From NCBI RefSeq assembly GCF_009905375.1, contig NC_133657.1, forward strand, positions 48,577,231-48,641,230: a stretch of DNA of 64,000 nt, in the 5' to 3' direction. Each line of letters begins with the position of its first letter. Within the stretch, counting starts at the first letter, position 1. The position numbers and the translations under genes are program-made. Positions 46,325 to 56,591 of the stretch are shown in pieces. The DNA comes from Apium graveolens. Its lineage: Eukaryota; Streptophyta; Magnoliopsida; Apiales; Apiaceae. The notes under the pieces are model-generated. The model searched no databases and had not been told where the DNA came from. It saw only the letters and a list, made by a program, of their open reading frames with translations.

Positions 46325-47300
46325 ATATATATAGAATTGGTGATGTTTATTAATGAGTGTGTGTGTGTGTGTGTTTGTTTGTGTGTGCGTGTGTGATTTT
46401 GGATTATATATAGGATCTAATCAATTTTGTTTATTTTGTAAAAGGCATGGCCGAAGCAAAAGAACGTTTCTATAAAGGGTATCTCGAAAACTTGCTGAAG
46501 CGAAGGAAAACATACCGAAACATCAAACGAAGCCACAGGAGGCAAATATTGAGACTCATCTAATTTTTGAGAAGAGGGTAAAAGTTGAGATCGGGGTGGA
46601 GGATCTCGAAGAGCAATTGCAGGATGCTAAGCAGGAGACCATGTATTTAAAGATGTTTTACAATTATGTTAGAGGGCGCCGTTGATTAATGATGTTTGGT
46701 CTTTTGATTTTTTTTATTTAAGTATGTTTCTTTATTAAGAACTATGATTTCAATGTGTTTGTAATTTTTATTTAAGAACTTTGGGTCTTAAAACCATCGG
46801 GCATATTTTTAAGAAAGGTTTAAACCTAAACCAACCGCCTATAACTACCGATTGGCCGGATAACAACTGACCACATTCATCATATTTTCTGAGAAATATA
46901 TTCTGACCGGGCTTATGGAAATAATGACCACATTTATCATATATCGACCGTCATCATATATACCGGTCGGTATAAATTAGTCATTGTTATATGTTAACAC
47001 AATGTATTAACTGGAACTATATCGACCGGGTGTACCGACTATAGGTGCAGTCTTTTGGGGACCGACTTTCGGACCGATATGCGGTCGCAATTTGCTGTAT
47101 TAAAATTTCCCACCAACTACTTGATTGATTTGTGTGCAATATCTAATTGCGACCGATATTAGGACTGACTTTCGATTACAATTTTCTGCATTAAATATTT
47201 CCACTAACCTCCTGTTTATTTGCTGTGAGATATAATATTTTAATCATATGTCATTGTCTAGACCGACGGTTTTCGGTCGGTATTAAGGCTTTTGAATTAT
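46325..47300 (+). mobile_element. Remnant of the 3' part of a CACTA-like transposon
   Basis: A short broken coding exon at 46445-46685 (KVEIGVEDLEEQLQDAKQET in its last phase, coiled-coil-like, ending in a TGA) is followed by dense subterminal-type repeats of GGTCGGTA and its complement between 46845 and 47285, for example TACCGGTCGGTATAAA, GACCGATATGCGGTCGC and TTTTCGGTCGGTATT. This arrangement is that of the 3' end of En/Spm-like elements. No CACTA terminus is visible. Left of the exon is a TG microsatellite (46355-46396). Confidence 0.45.
46355..46396. repeat. TG/GT microsatellite
   Basis: Mostly GTGTGTGT with a few substitutions, next to the 3' end of the LTR. Confidence 0.85.
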
Positions 47301-47902
47301 TTTTGCTTTAAGTTCTTGTTGACTTTATTATTTGGTTTTATGCAAATTTTTGCTAAATTTACACACACACACACAGACATATTTATTTATTTATTTATAT
47401 TTATCTGTTTGTAGATCTTGAATTATGTGAATTATCAAATTTGAGGAAGAGTTTGAATATTTGCAATTGTAAGTTTAATTTGTCCATGTACTTGCAAATT
47501 TCTTTGTATTTTATGTGTAATAAATATATGTGTACGTGTCTATGTAATAAATTTGTGTGTGTAATTAGTTGATGAAGATATTTATGTAATGAATATGTGT
47601 GTAATGAATTTGTGGTTGTACTTTTTTATAATCTTCCACCTTCTATGGGATGAAATAATCATTCACATTTCTTACTCTTCTAGTCCTCGGTGAAAGGAGT
47701 CCGACACAAGATCTTAATGTCTATTTTTTCCCTTTAATAATTGAACTAAAATGTTGTAGGAAGTATGTGTGGAAACATATGATCATTCAAAGAAACAAAA
47801 TTTCACGATGAAGGCGGCAATTATGGGTCCGTGACCAATTTTCTAGGATTAGGGATGAAAAGTGAATGGTCAGGACACGGAAATCTCTCATGCCCGGTTT
47901 GT
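47301..47902. other. No gene recognised
   Basis: AT-rich sequence with an AC run at 47361-47376 and an ATTT run at 47380-47400. I see no coding frame, LTR end or inverted repeat. Confidence 0.4.
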
Positions 47903-48720
47903 TGTAATATCCTGTAATTTTAGAAAAATATTAATAAAAGAATAATAGAAAAAGAGTAAAACTCGATAAGGACTGGGATTTAAAATTAATTAGATTAATG
48001 GGCCTAAAATTTGGATCGAATTTTAATAGGAATAACTTGTAGGTTAAAAAAGAGAGTTTTATAGTTACAAATATAACATATTTGTATTTCCCCCTTTAAT
48101 TGTCAAAATTCTTAGGTTTTTTTCCCACATAAATCAATAATCTTGTATAATTCGTAGAAAATTCATCGCAAGTCAGAATTCGTTGATCCTTGACTTTTAG
48201 AAAATGCCTTTTCATTCTCTATAACTTTTATACTTCTTGTTTTTCAAGAAGATGTATTTTAGAGGGTCAAAAAGTCTAAATAAGGATCTGATCAGAATTG
48301 GAATCGTGGAGAAGATCGAGATTTTAGATGTTTCGTGTTTGATATGTTGCTTAGGATTGAATATGTGTTCCTTTGTGAATTATCTATTTGTGTAACCGAG
48401 GTAAGTAACTTTTAGTTGCTATATATTATTTATTTGCTCACGTGTTTTGTAAGTAATTTTTCGTTGCCCTGTATTATTTGTTTGCCTACGTGCTTTGTAA
48501 GTAACTTTCCGTTACTCTCTATTATTTGTTTACCAACGTGTTCTGTAAGTGAATATTCGTTGCTCCGTATATTGTGTAACATTCGATGTTATGTGTGTTT
48601 AAATGTTCTCCAATAACTGTTTAGTTGTGTTTGATGAAATTGATGATATGAGTATTTAGCTATCAGAGTTTGCCATCAATATTTGATATCAGAGTTTGAC
48701 AAGGATGACGTAATTGTCCC
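47903..48720 (+). repeat. Possible truncated Ty3/gypsy LTR
   Basis: It begins TGTAATATCCTGTAATTTTA, the start shared by chromovirus LTRs here (TGTAATATCC), but shows no matching 3' end and no polypurine tract before it. It includes a 48-bp tandem repeat at 48403-48594. It ends somewhere before the copia pol fragment beginning about 48728. Could instead be unrelated sequence with a chance TGTAATATCC. Confidence 0.35.
48403..48594 (+). repeat. 48-bp tandem repeat, about four copies
   Basis: Units begin AAGTAAC or AAGTAAT at 48403, 48451, 48499 and 48547, each with a CGTTGC-type centre and an ACGTGTTTTGT-type end. The spacing is exactly 48. As 48 is a multiple of three, a chance open frame across it repeats a 16-residue unit. 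Confidence 0.8.
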
Positions 48721-48727
48721 AATGTTT

Positions 48728-49231
48728 CGTAAGCTTTGAGCATGACGATCAGATACCAGTCTAATCCAGGTGAGGGTCACTGGATAGTTGTCATGAATAT
48801 TTTTAAGTACTTAAAGAGGACTAAAGATTTATTTTTGGTATATGGAGAAGATACGAAACTAGTTGTAAAGGGTTACACTGATGCTAGTTTCTGAACCTAA
48901 GTTTTGGATAGACAAAGATGATTATGTGTCTATGTCTGGTTTGTGTTTTGTCTAAATATAAATGATATTAGCTTGAATAGTTCACAACAAGAACATTGAT
49001 GATTCTATAATGGAAGCCAAATATATTGATGCTTTCGAAACAACCAAGGAGAATGTTTAGGCATGTCCTTAAGCGATATCACCTTATTAATGAGATTAAT
49101 GATCAAGGAGATATATATAAAGTGCATAGTAATGATAATATTGCAGACCCACTGACTAAGGCTTTATCGCAGCAGAAGCACGGTGGTCATACTAGTTACA
49201 TGAGTATTAGATACATGGGTGATTGGCTCTA
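48728..49231 (+). pseudogene. Copia RNase H / pol C-terminus (second copia element)
   Basis: Translates as RYQSNPGEGHWIVVMNIFKY, then DTKLVVKGYTDASF and, after a break, MFRHVLKRYHLINEINDQGD and NDNIADPLTKALSQQKHGGH, the C-terminus of a copia RNase H of a type different from the SIRE elements. Stops near 48894 and 48901 and frameshifts are present, and about 60 residues between the two pieces are lost or unreadable. It ends at the polypurine tract GCAAGTGGGAGAT just before the LTR at 49247. Confidence 0.8.
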
Positions 49232-49246
49232 GTGCAAGTGGGAGAT

Positions 49247-49701
49247 TGTTAGTGTTTGTGCCCTAAGGACAACATTATAAGTTTTTGTTTAAGACACTTA
49301 GATTATTAATGTTTATGTTCTATCGATTATTCCCTTTATAATTTATTATGTCTTCATTTACTGCGATATAAATATTAGATTAATAAATATCCTTGGAATA
49401 TGATATGAATTCTATATCTCAAAGTACATGACTTAGAAATGAGATTATGAGAATAGTATCAATATATCTAAAGGTCCCTAGTCGAGTATTATTATTTAGG
49501 GACAATAATAATGCATTAAGACCGGTGTGTTTGTTGTGTGATAATCACATCTTATTAATCATTTGTATAGTGATACTAAATTAAAAACACATGCAGATAT
49601 AAATGTACATTGTGCTGGACAGACCTAATGTGAGATTCTTCATGTCTATTATGTCATAAATAATTCTCACTATGATAATGATGTAATGGTCCTTAGACTT
49701 G
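49247..49701 (+). repeat. 3' LTR (5' portion) of the second copia element
   Basis: It starts TGTTAGTGTTTGTGCCCTAA after the polypurine tract and matches the solo LTR at 1172 over its visible length. It is cut at 49701 by the CACTA element; the rest lies beyond the right end of the window. Confidence 0.85.
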
Positions 49702-49785
49702 CACTACGCCATAAACGGCCTACTGCAATGCTTTTTCTAAAGCGTTACAAGCATTTCGTTGCGGTAGCTTAGAAAGTTGAGGTCT

Positions 49786-49815
49786 ATTGTAACACCATGA
49801 AATTGGTGTTACAAT
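49786..49815. repeat. CACTA subterminal palindrome
   Basis: Arms ATTGTAACACC and GGTGTTACAAT around an 8-base loop. Further TGTTACA words follow to 49870; such arrays are where CACTA transposase-associated proteins bind in studied relatives. Confidence 0.7.
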
Positions 49816-50566
49816 AGCTGTTAACCTATTGTTACATGAAAGTGATGGTGTTACATAACATGTAACACTAGAAATAATATCATAAATTATATTATCATAA
49901 ATTTACATTTTAAATTATTTCAAAAACAAATAATAATATATAAAATTAAAAAAACATTTTTTACTTATATAATTAAATAAAAATTAATTTATAAAAAAAT
50001 AAATAGAAATATGCTATTCCTGAGGTGAATTGTCTGGGCGGTAGTTTTTCCCTCCAACTAAAAACTATGCTAACACACTCACACACTCACAATACACTCA
50101 GACACTCTCTCTCGATACACAAAAGCGCACACACACACGCACTTTCTTCTCGATACACAAACACACGCATTTTCACAAAAAAAATGATTCTCTTCTTCGA
50201 TTCACGCTCGCATCCTAATTGAAGCATGGATTAACTGGTACTTGAATACACAAACATACACACTTTCTTCCATTAGGCTTACTAACACATCGATTTTTGT
50301 TTTATGGGTAATTAAGGTTCTTCAATTTGGGGGTTCTTCGATTAACTGGTAATATATCTTTATTTTCTTTTTTTACTCTTGCATTTAGTTGTATAAACTA
50401 TTTTACTAACAGTTTATATCTTGCATTTCAGGGGATTGAAGTTTTTCAGGCCATTTGGGGGTTCTTCGATTTTTGAAGCATTTCAGTGGGTAAAAAGCTT
50501 GCATTAAGGTAAAGAACTTTCACTGGGTTTATATGTTTATGTGTTTAATAATTAATTATTGTATTT

Positions 50567-50671
50567 GTTCGATTGGGTTTATTTTGTGTTCGATTGGGTT
50601 GTTTTTATGTTCAATTGGGTTTGTTTTGTGTTCGATTGGGTTTATTTTGCGTATTATTGGGTTTATGCACG
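50567..50671 (+). repeat. 21-bp tandem repeat, five copies
   Basis: Units of GTTCGATTGGGTTTATTTTGT start at 50567, 50588, 50609, 50630 and 50651. It lies in the leader or intron of the CACTA element; a chance frame (50533-50739) reads it as repeated SIGFILC. Confidence 0.85.
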
Positions 50672-51107
50672 ATGTTTGGGTATGGTTTAATTTAGTGATA
50701 TACATGATATACTGTTCTTCAAGTTGGTTATGCTATTGAATAAGTTGGTATTTATTCTTATTTGTTAACCGAATAAGTGAGTATTTTTATGGTATGAATG
50801 CAGAGGTTTTTCTGTTTATGTATGATACGGTACTTGTTTTCGGTTTATATACTCACAATCCTTTATGAATAGTTGGTATTTTTCTGTTTAGTGATATGCA
50901 CCTACGTTTACCTCAACTGTTAACGCGATAAGATAATTATATATATTGTAGATATTTCGAATTAGGGGAAATGTTTATATATGCTACTAATAAAACTGGT
51001 CCAGCTGGTTAGACTACTGTTGATATGTATTAATATGTATTGATATAGTAGATATTAATATTATGCTGACTTATAGGTGCACAATCTATTGAATCTGTTA
51101 ACGGTAG

Positions 51108-53164
51108 ATTTTAGAAATAGAAACTGGTTATGATAATATAAGATGGATAGGACTTCCAAGATACAACGAAGAATATGAAAAGGGGATAAAAGATTTTGTT
51201 GAGAAGGCATTTGCCATTTTTTCTGTTGATGATGAATTAAAGTGCCCCTACAAAGATTGTGATGATCGTAAGTGGCATCGTGCAGATGTATTTTATGATA
51301 ATCTAATCTACAGGGAACCATCTCTGTCACATATCCAATGGATTTATAGGATTTCAGGAGCCAAAATAAGAAATAAGACCGATTTTAAGGACTGTGAAGC
51401 GGGGACTGCCTTCGGGGATAATTTACAAGAGATGTTCGATTGTACAGGTAGGAGATTTCAGAATGTAGAAGTAGGACCAAATGCGGAGGCTAAAAAATTT
51501 TATCGTCTTGTCGAGGAGGGAAAAAAACCTCTATATCCGGGCTACACAAAATTTTCTCGTCTAAGTTTTATTATCCGGATTTACCATTTGAAGTGTCTTC
51601 ATGGAATTACCGAGTCGGGCTTCAGTGAGTTATTAGTTCTGATTACAGAGGCCTTTCCTGAAGCCAATGTACCTATATCTTTTACATCTGCTAAAAATAT
51701 AATCAAAGACTTAGGTCTGCATTATCAAAAAAATACATGGCTGCCCCAACAGTTGCATGCTGTATTGGGCGATAATAAGGATAAAATAGTTTGTGATAAA
51801 TGTTGGGTTTCGAGGTGCTAATGATGATCCAGTGAGAATTATTAGCAAAGTGCTAGCAAACGTCATGAGATACTTTCCCCTTAAAACTAGGTTGCAAAGA
51901 ATTTTTATGTGCAAATAATTTTCTAAACTCATGACTTGGCATGCAACGGGACGGGTAGAAGATGGGAAGCTAAGGCACCCGGCTGATTCCTTAGCTTGGA
52001 AGATGATGGACACTAATTATCCTGAATTTTATTCGGAAATTCAAAATATAAGACTAGGTGTAGCTGCTGATGGATTCTGTCTGTATCGTACAATGAGTTT
52101 AACTCATACTACATGTCCTATTGTTCTAGTAAACTACAACCTGCCTCCTTGGATTTGCATGAAACAAGAAAATTTAATTCTTTCGACGTTGATATCGGGT
52201 CCACATTCTCCTTTAAACAGTATCGACGTATATATGCAACCATTAATCGCCGAGTTGAAAGAGTTGTGGGATATTGGCATCCAAACTTATGATGCCATGA
52301 CTGATCAAAACTTTAATTTATGGGCAGGGGTACTCTGGACCATTAGCGACTTTTCGGGCTATGCTGTGTTGTCCGGTTGGAGCACAAAAGGGTAAGTTCG
52401 CGTGCCTGGTGTGCCATTACGAGACCTGCTCAGAATATTTAAAACACAGCCATAAGATGTGTTATATGAGTCATCATAGGTTTCTTGATCCTTCCCATAA
52501 ATGGAGGTTTGACAAGAAAAAATTTAATGGGGCAATTAAGACGAGGCAGATTGCAGAACCGTTGACGGGAACAGAGGTTGAACAGCAGTTGTTTGGGTTT
52601 AAAAACCAATTCGGGGAAAATAAAAAAGAAAGCGTGAAACTGGCATCCCTTTTAAAAAGAAGTCCATTTTTTTCGATTTGCCTTATTGGAAGCATAATCC
52701 ATTAAGACATAACCTCGATATCATGCACATCGAAAAAAAATTGTGAAAATATATTAGGTACCTTGCTTAACATTAGTGGCAAGTCAAAAGATCATTTGGC
52801 AGCCTAATTTGATTTACAAGAAATGAGAATACGGAAGTCCCTTCATCCGGTGGAATCTTCTGATGGGAAATCGTATGAAATTAATGCAGCCTTATTTGAC
52901 ATGTCAAATAAGGAGAAATATATATTTTTCAAGGTATTGAAGAATGCAAAATTACCTTACGACTGTGCCTCTAATATTAGTCGTTATGTGCACATAAACG
53001 AGAGGAAGGTATTGGGGGCATAAGAGCCACGATGCGCATTTTATACTTCATTATCTGTAGTAATTTGCTGTGAAGAAATCTGTCAAAGCTGATGTTGCGA
53101 AGCCGTTGATAAAATTCAATGCATTTCTTCGAGATCTCTGGAGTAAGACCATTCACTTGGATTG
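51108..53164 (+). pseudogene. TNP2-type CACTA transposase, broken and 3'-truncated
   Basis: Starts with a transposase-associated domain (WIGLPRYNEEYEKGIKDF at 51144; KCPYKDCDDRKWHRADVFYD; QWIYRISGA), in one frame to 51821. After a frameshift near 51800 comes the TNP2 core: VMRYFPLKTRLQRIF, MTWHATGRVEDGKLRHPADS (51931), RLGVAADGFC, VLVNYNLPPWICMKQ, SIDVYMQPLIAELKELWDIG and LSGWSTKGKFAC (to about 52410). Zinc-finger-like Cys residues follow (CLVCHYETC), then CYMSHHRFLDPSHKWR, NPLRHNLDIMHIEKK and KSHDAHFILHYL near 53030. A stop at about 51915, frameshifts near 52395, 52700 and 52800 and two tandem stops near 53065 disable it. The remaining part was cut off by the chromovirus at 53165. Confidence 0.85.
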
Positions 53165-56100
53165 TGACGCCCTCCAAACCCGGGGTCTAGATTTGGGGGT
53201 CACTAGCCAATAAACCATAATAAATAATCACAGCAGAATAATATAATAAATATGACCCCTTGCATACACTGAATCAATCACATGTTATAGTATGAAACAT
53301 GCACTAATACAAACCAACTGTTATTAAAAACCATAAGTCTAATTAGTTTTACAGCTTATTCAAATTTTATTACAAACCTCTAGGCTTATTCAAGCGTCCC
53401 AAAACAGTTTACCTGGAAAACACACCCAACTATCTACAAGCACTCGACTTCTGTTCAAACCTGGAACTCAAGCCTGCTCTGGCTTAGCTGAAAGATTAGA
53501 TTGATAAACAAGTATGAGCGAAAGAAATGCTCAGCAAGCAGTATAAAATGTGCTTTAAATGATAAACCACATTTTGATAATAACTGAACAACGGGATAAA
53601 ATCAGTAATATTTGATCAATAATAAACGCTTCACAAGCTATCAGCAATAAACGAAAATTTTTAGATTGGAATCTAACTCCGACGGACGTACTATCACATG
53701 CTGATCAGCCCGTGTGATAGCACTGGTTCATGATGCATAGAAACATGTCCCCAAAACATGAGTACTCAAATAAAAAGGGAATATATATGCCTGTGGCACA
53801 AATTGTATCATAATATTTCATATAACACAAAGAAATAGCCCTCCGCTGGACCGTCCATCCCGGTCACTTACGCATTCATCCAATCCATAAAACATTTTGA
53901 TCAAAGGAGCCGAATCAAAGGACATCCTTAACTGTATAACTCCCCATTTCTCATGGTCCGGAGCTATCTCAATGATCGATGGCAAATAACTAGAACAATT
54001 AGTTATTCACTAATCTCAATCCAACGTTTCACTGTATAGAGCAATTTATAGTGAAATATAAAACATTTAACTATTATGAACTTAGAATAGTATGGAAATT
54101 GAAAGAATAAGGTTCAAAGTCAATATCACTTGAATGATAAGTGAAGATATAGATATTTGCATAATATGATTCGAAATAAACGTCACATAAATGATAAGTG
54201 AAGTTAGGGGTACTTGCCTGGTATGCTAGATAACCTCTTACTGTAACTTTGCTTATAGCTGCTGGCTACTATCTCCATCTAACACTTGACCACACTCCTT
54301 GCTACTCGATTCTATAAACAAAAGGACTATCTTAATTGACAGAACCAAACTCAATCGACGTAACTATACGTCTTGACATCTACCCGATCATTTATAACTA
54401 AGCATGGAATTTTAAAACTGTAAACAGATAGCATGCGTATCACATAACACGTAATCATGGCATTCGTATAATACGTAATCACATATTTCATGTAATACAT
54501 AAGTCAGATCATTAAAAGAAATGTCTCAGAGTTGAATTCGGGTCACTAATAATACTTACCGATCAGATACCAACTCAAACTGATACACAAATCAAATGTT
54601 ATTGCAATACGAAATAAATTAGGGCTTAAAAGTATTTTTATTGTAAGCGCAATGTTTTTCTGAGTCTATACGCGTTCGTTTCGTATTAAACGGACGAACG
54701 GTTTAATTATTATGAATAAAATAATAAATAAATGGAAATAAATCAATTAATAATAATTTTAATTGACTTTTAAATACCAAAATATAATTTTTAAATTTTT
54801 TTAGGAATTATTTGAATTAAATATAAATAATTTACATTTATTTAACTATTTATAAATAAAATTAATTGATTAACTGAATTAATCAATTAATTAAACTCAT
54901 AAATAATTAACTAAAATAAACTATAAATAATTAAATCAAATTGAATTTTGAAAATAATAAAGAAAAATATTTGGGAATTCAAAAGAATTAGGAAAATAAT
55001 TTTTAGAATTTAAAAATGATAAGTAAATGATTTTTAAACATAAAATAAATGATTTTTGGTAATAAGAAAGTAATTTCAAAATAAATTTTAAAAAAGAAAG
55101 ACAGAAACAGATTTTAAGATTTTGAATTTGGGGAGAAAGGATCAAGGGACTAGGGTTAGGGTTTCGTCCGGGTCGGGTCATGGGTCAAAAATCGGGTTGG
55201 GGAAGAACATCAAGAACCCTGCCGGAACAGTTGCAGATTTCGGCGAAGGCCGAGAATTCGGCGATGTTCCGACGAGGTCAAAACAGTCCCGATTTCACCG
55301 ATTTTCAGTCCACAGTTACATCATTTCTTTCTAACATTCCAGTCACGATCAGAACACTTGCAAACCGTCTCGAAACAGCGAGTAATCATCCCCTCCGTCG
55401 AAGAACCGACGAGGTCGAGGCGAAGCCGACGATTTTCCGGCCGAACTTCGTTTCCAGTGATAACATCACCAAAATCAATCATTTATATCTCAAATAAAAC
55501 CTGGAATCAATACAAATCTATTATAATTATCCAAACAATCATCCCATCAACGTATAAAAACACTAGATTCGATTGAAACTAACAATTAAAATTTAATTTG
55601 ATCCATATCTTATATCAGTTGTTTAATCAATTTATACTTATGAATCAATTGCAATTTAACAGATAATACTACTCATGTCACACAAACAATCCAACAATCA
55701 CTAGATTGCAAAGCCCCAATTCGAAGGTTATAAACAAAAAAATCAAAAAATCGATTTGATTACCACTTGATGAATCTGATTGTACGAATATGAAGCTGAT
55801 GATCCAAGCTTCGTTTTGGATATTCAAGCTTTAAAATCCGAAATCAAAATCACTCAAAAAAATAGGATTGATTCTCTAAGTTAAGAACATCCCCAAGAAC
55901 AGTTTCTTGGTTTTTCTTTTATTTTCTGATTTTTTTAAACACCAATAAAATAATAAAAACAAAACAACTGCTATTTATATATATACAGAAATTAATACCC
56001 CAAAATAAATTGAGGGTGCTTTTGTCCCCTAATTATCATAATTTGGGCCCCAAAATAATAATTACGGGAAATAATTTTAAAAACGATAAAATACAAAATT

Positions 56101-56553
56101 AATGTCAAAATTTCCCAAAAATTGTGAATAATTCGAAAATACAAAATAAAGGGTATTTGAAATACGAATAATTTTATAAAAATAAAAACACAGATTTTGT
56201 GGGGTTTGATGTCCCGGTGGGGTCCCGGTCCGTTGATTTTTGAAACACGAAAACGCTCCCTAAATTACTAGAAAATCCCGAAAACACCTAGAATACATTC
56301 AAACACGGATAAAATGAAATAAAACAAGTACCTTAATAAAGATGCTAATAAATACGCGTCCCGATTGCAGATAGATTCATATAATTGCAGTTTAAACATA
56401 TATTAATCAATCGAAAAATTTTCTGGCCCGCACAGAAACACACATAACAACTGTAACATCTAATATCATGGAAATAATCACCTTAAATTTATAAAACACA
56501 TAATATTTATTTATTTAACATATAATATTCACATAATTTTCCCGGATATTACA
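53165..56553 (-). repeat. 3' LTR of chromovirus B, 3389 bp
   Basis: In - orientation it begins TGTAATATCCGGG at 56553 and ends GGAGGGCGTCA at 53165. The polypurine tract TTAAGGGGGAAGGA lies just outside (56554-56567). It inserted in the CACTA transposase frame; GGATTG precedes it. Confidence 0.85.
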
Positions 56554-56567
56554 TCCTTCCCCCTTAA
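56554..56567 (-). promoter_or_regulatory. Polypurine tract of chromovirus B
   Basis: On the - strand GTTAAGGGGGAAGGA is followed at once by TGTAATATCC, the same arrangement as in chromovirus A. Confidence 0.8.
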
Positions 56568-56591
56568 CAGGATTCTGACCTCATAATTAGC

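Larger units (their letters stand above)
49702..53164 (+). mobile_element. En/Spm-like CACTA transposon, 5' part
   Basis: The 5' terminus CACTACGCCATAAACGGCC starts at 49702 inside a copia LTR; the likely 3-bp target duplication is TTG (49699-49701), not verifiable because the 3' end is outside the window. Subterminal sequence includes the palindrome ATTGTAACACC...GGTGTTACAAT at 49786-49815 and further TGTTACA words to 49870. CA/CT-rich leader sequence is at 50060-50170, then transposase coding sequence. The element is interrupted at 53164 by chromovirus B. Confidence 0.85.
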
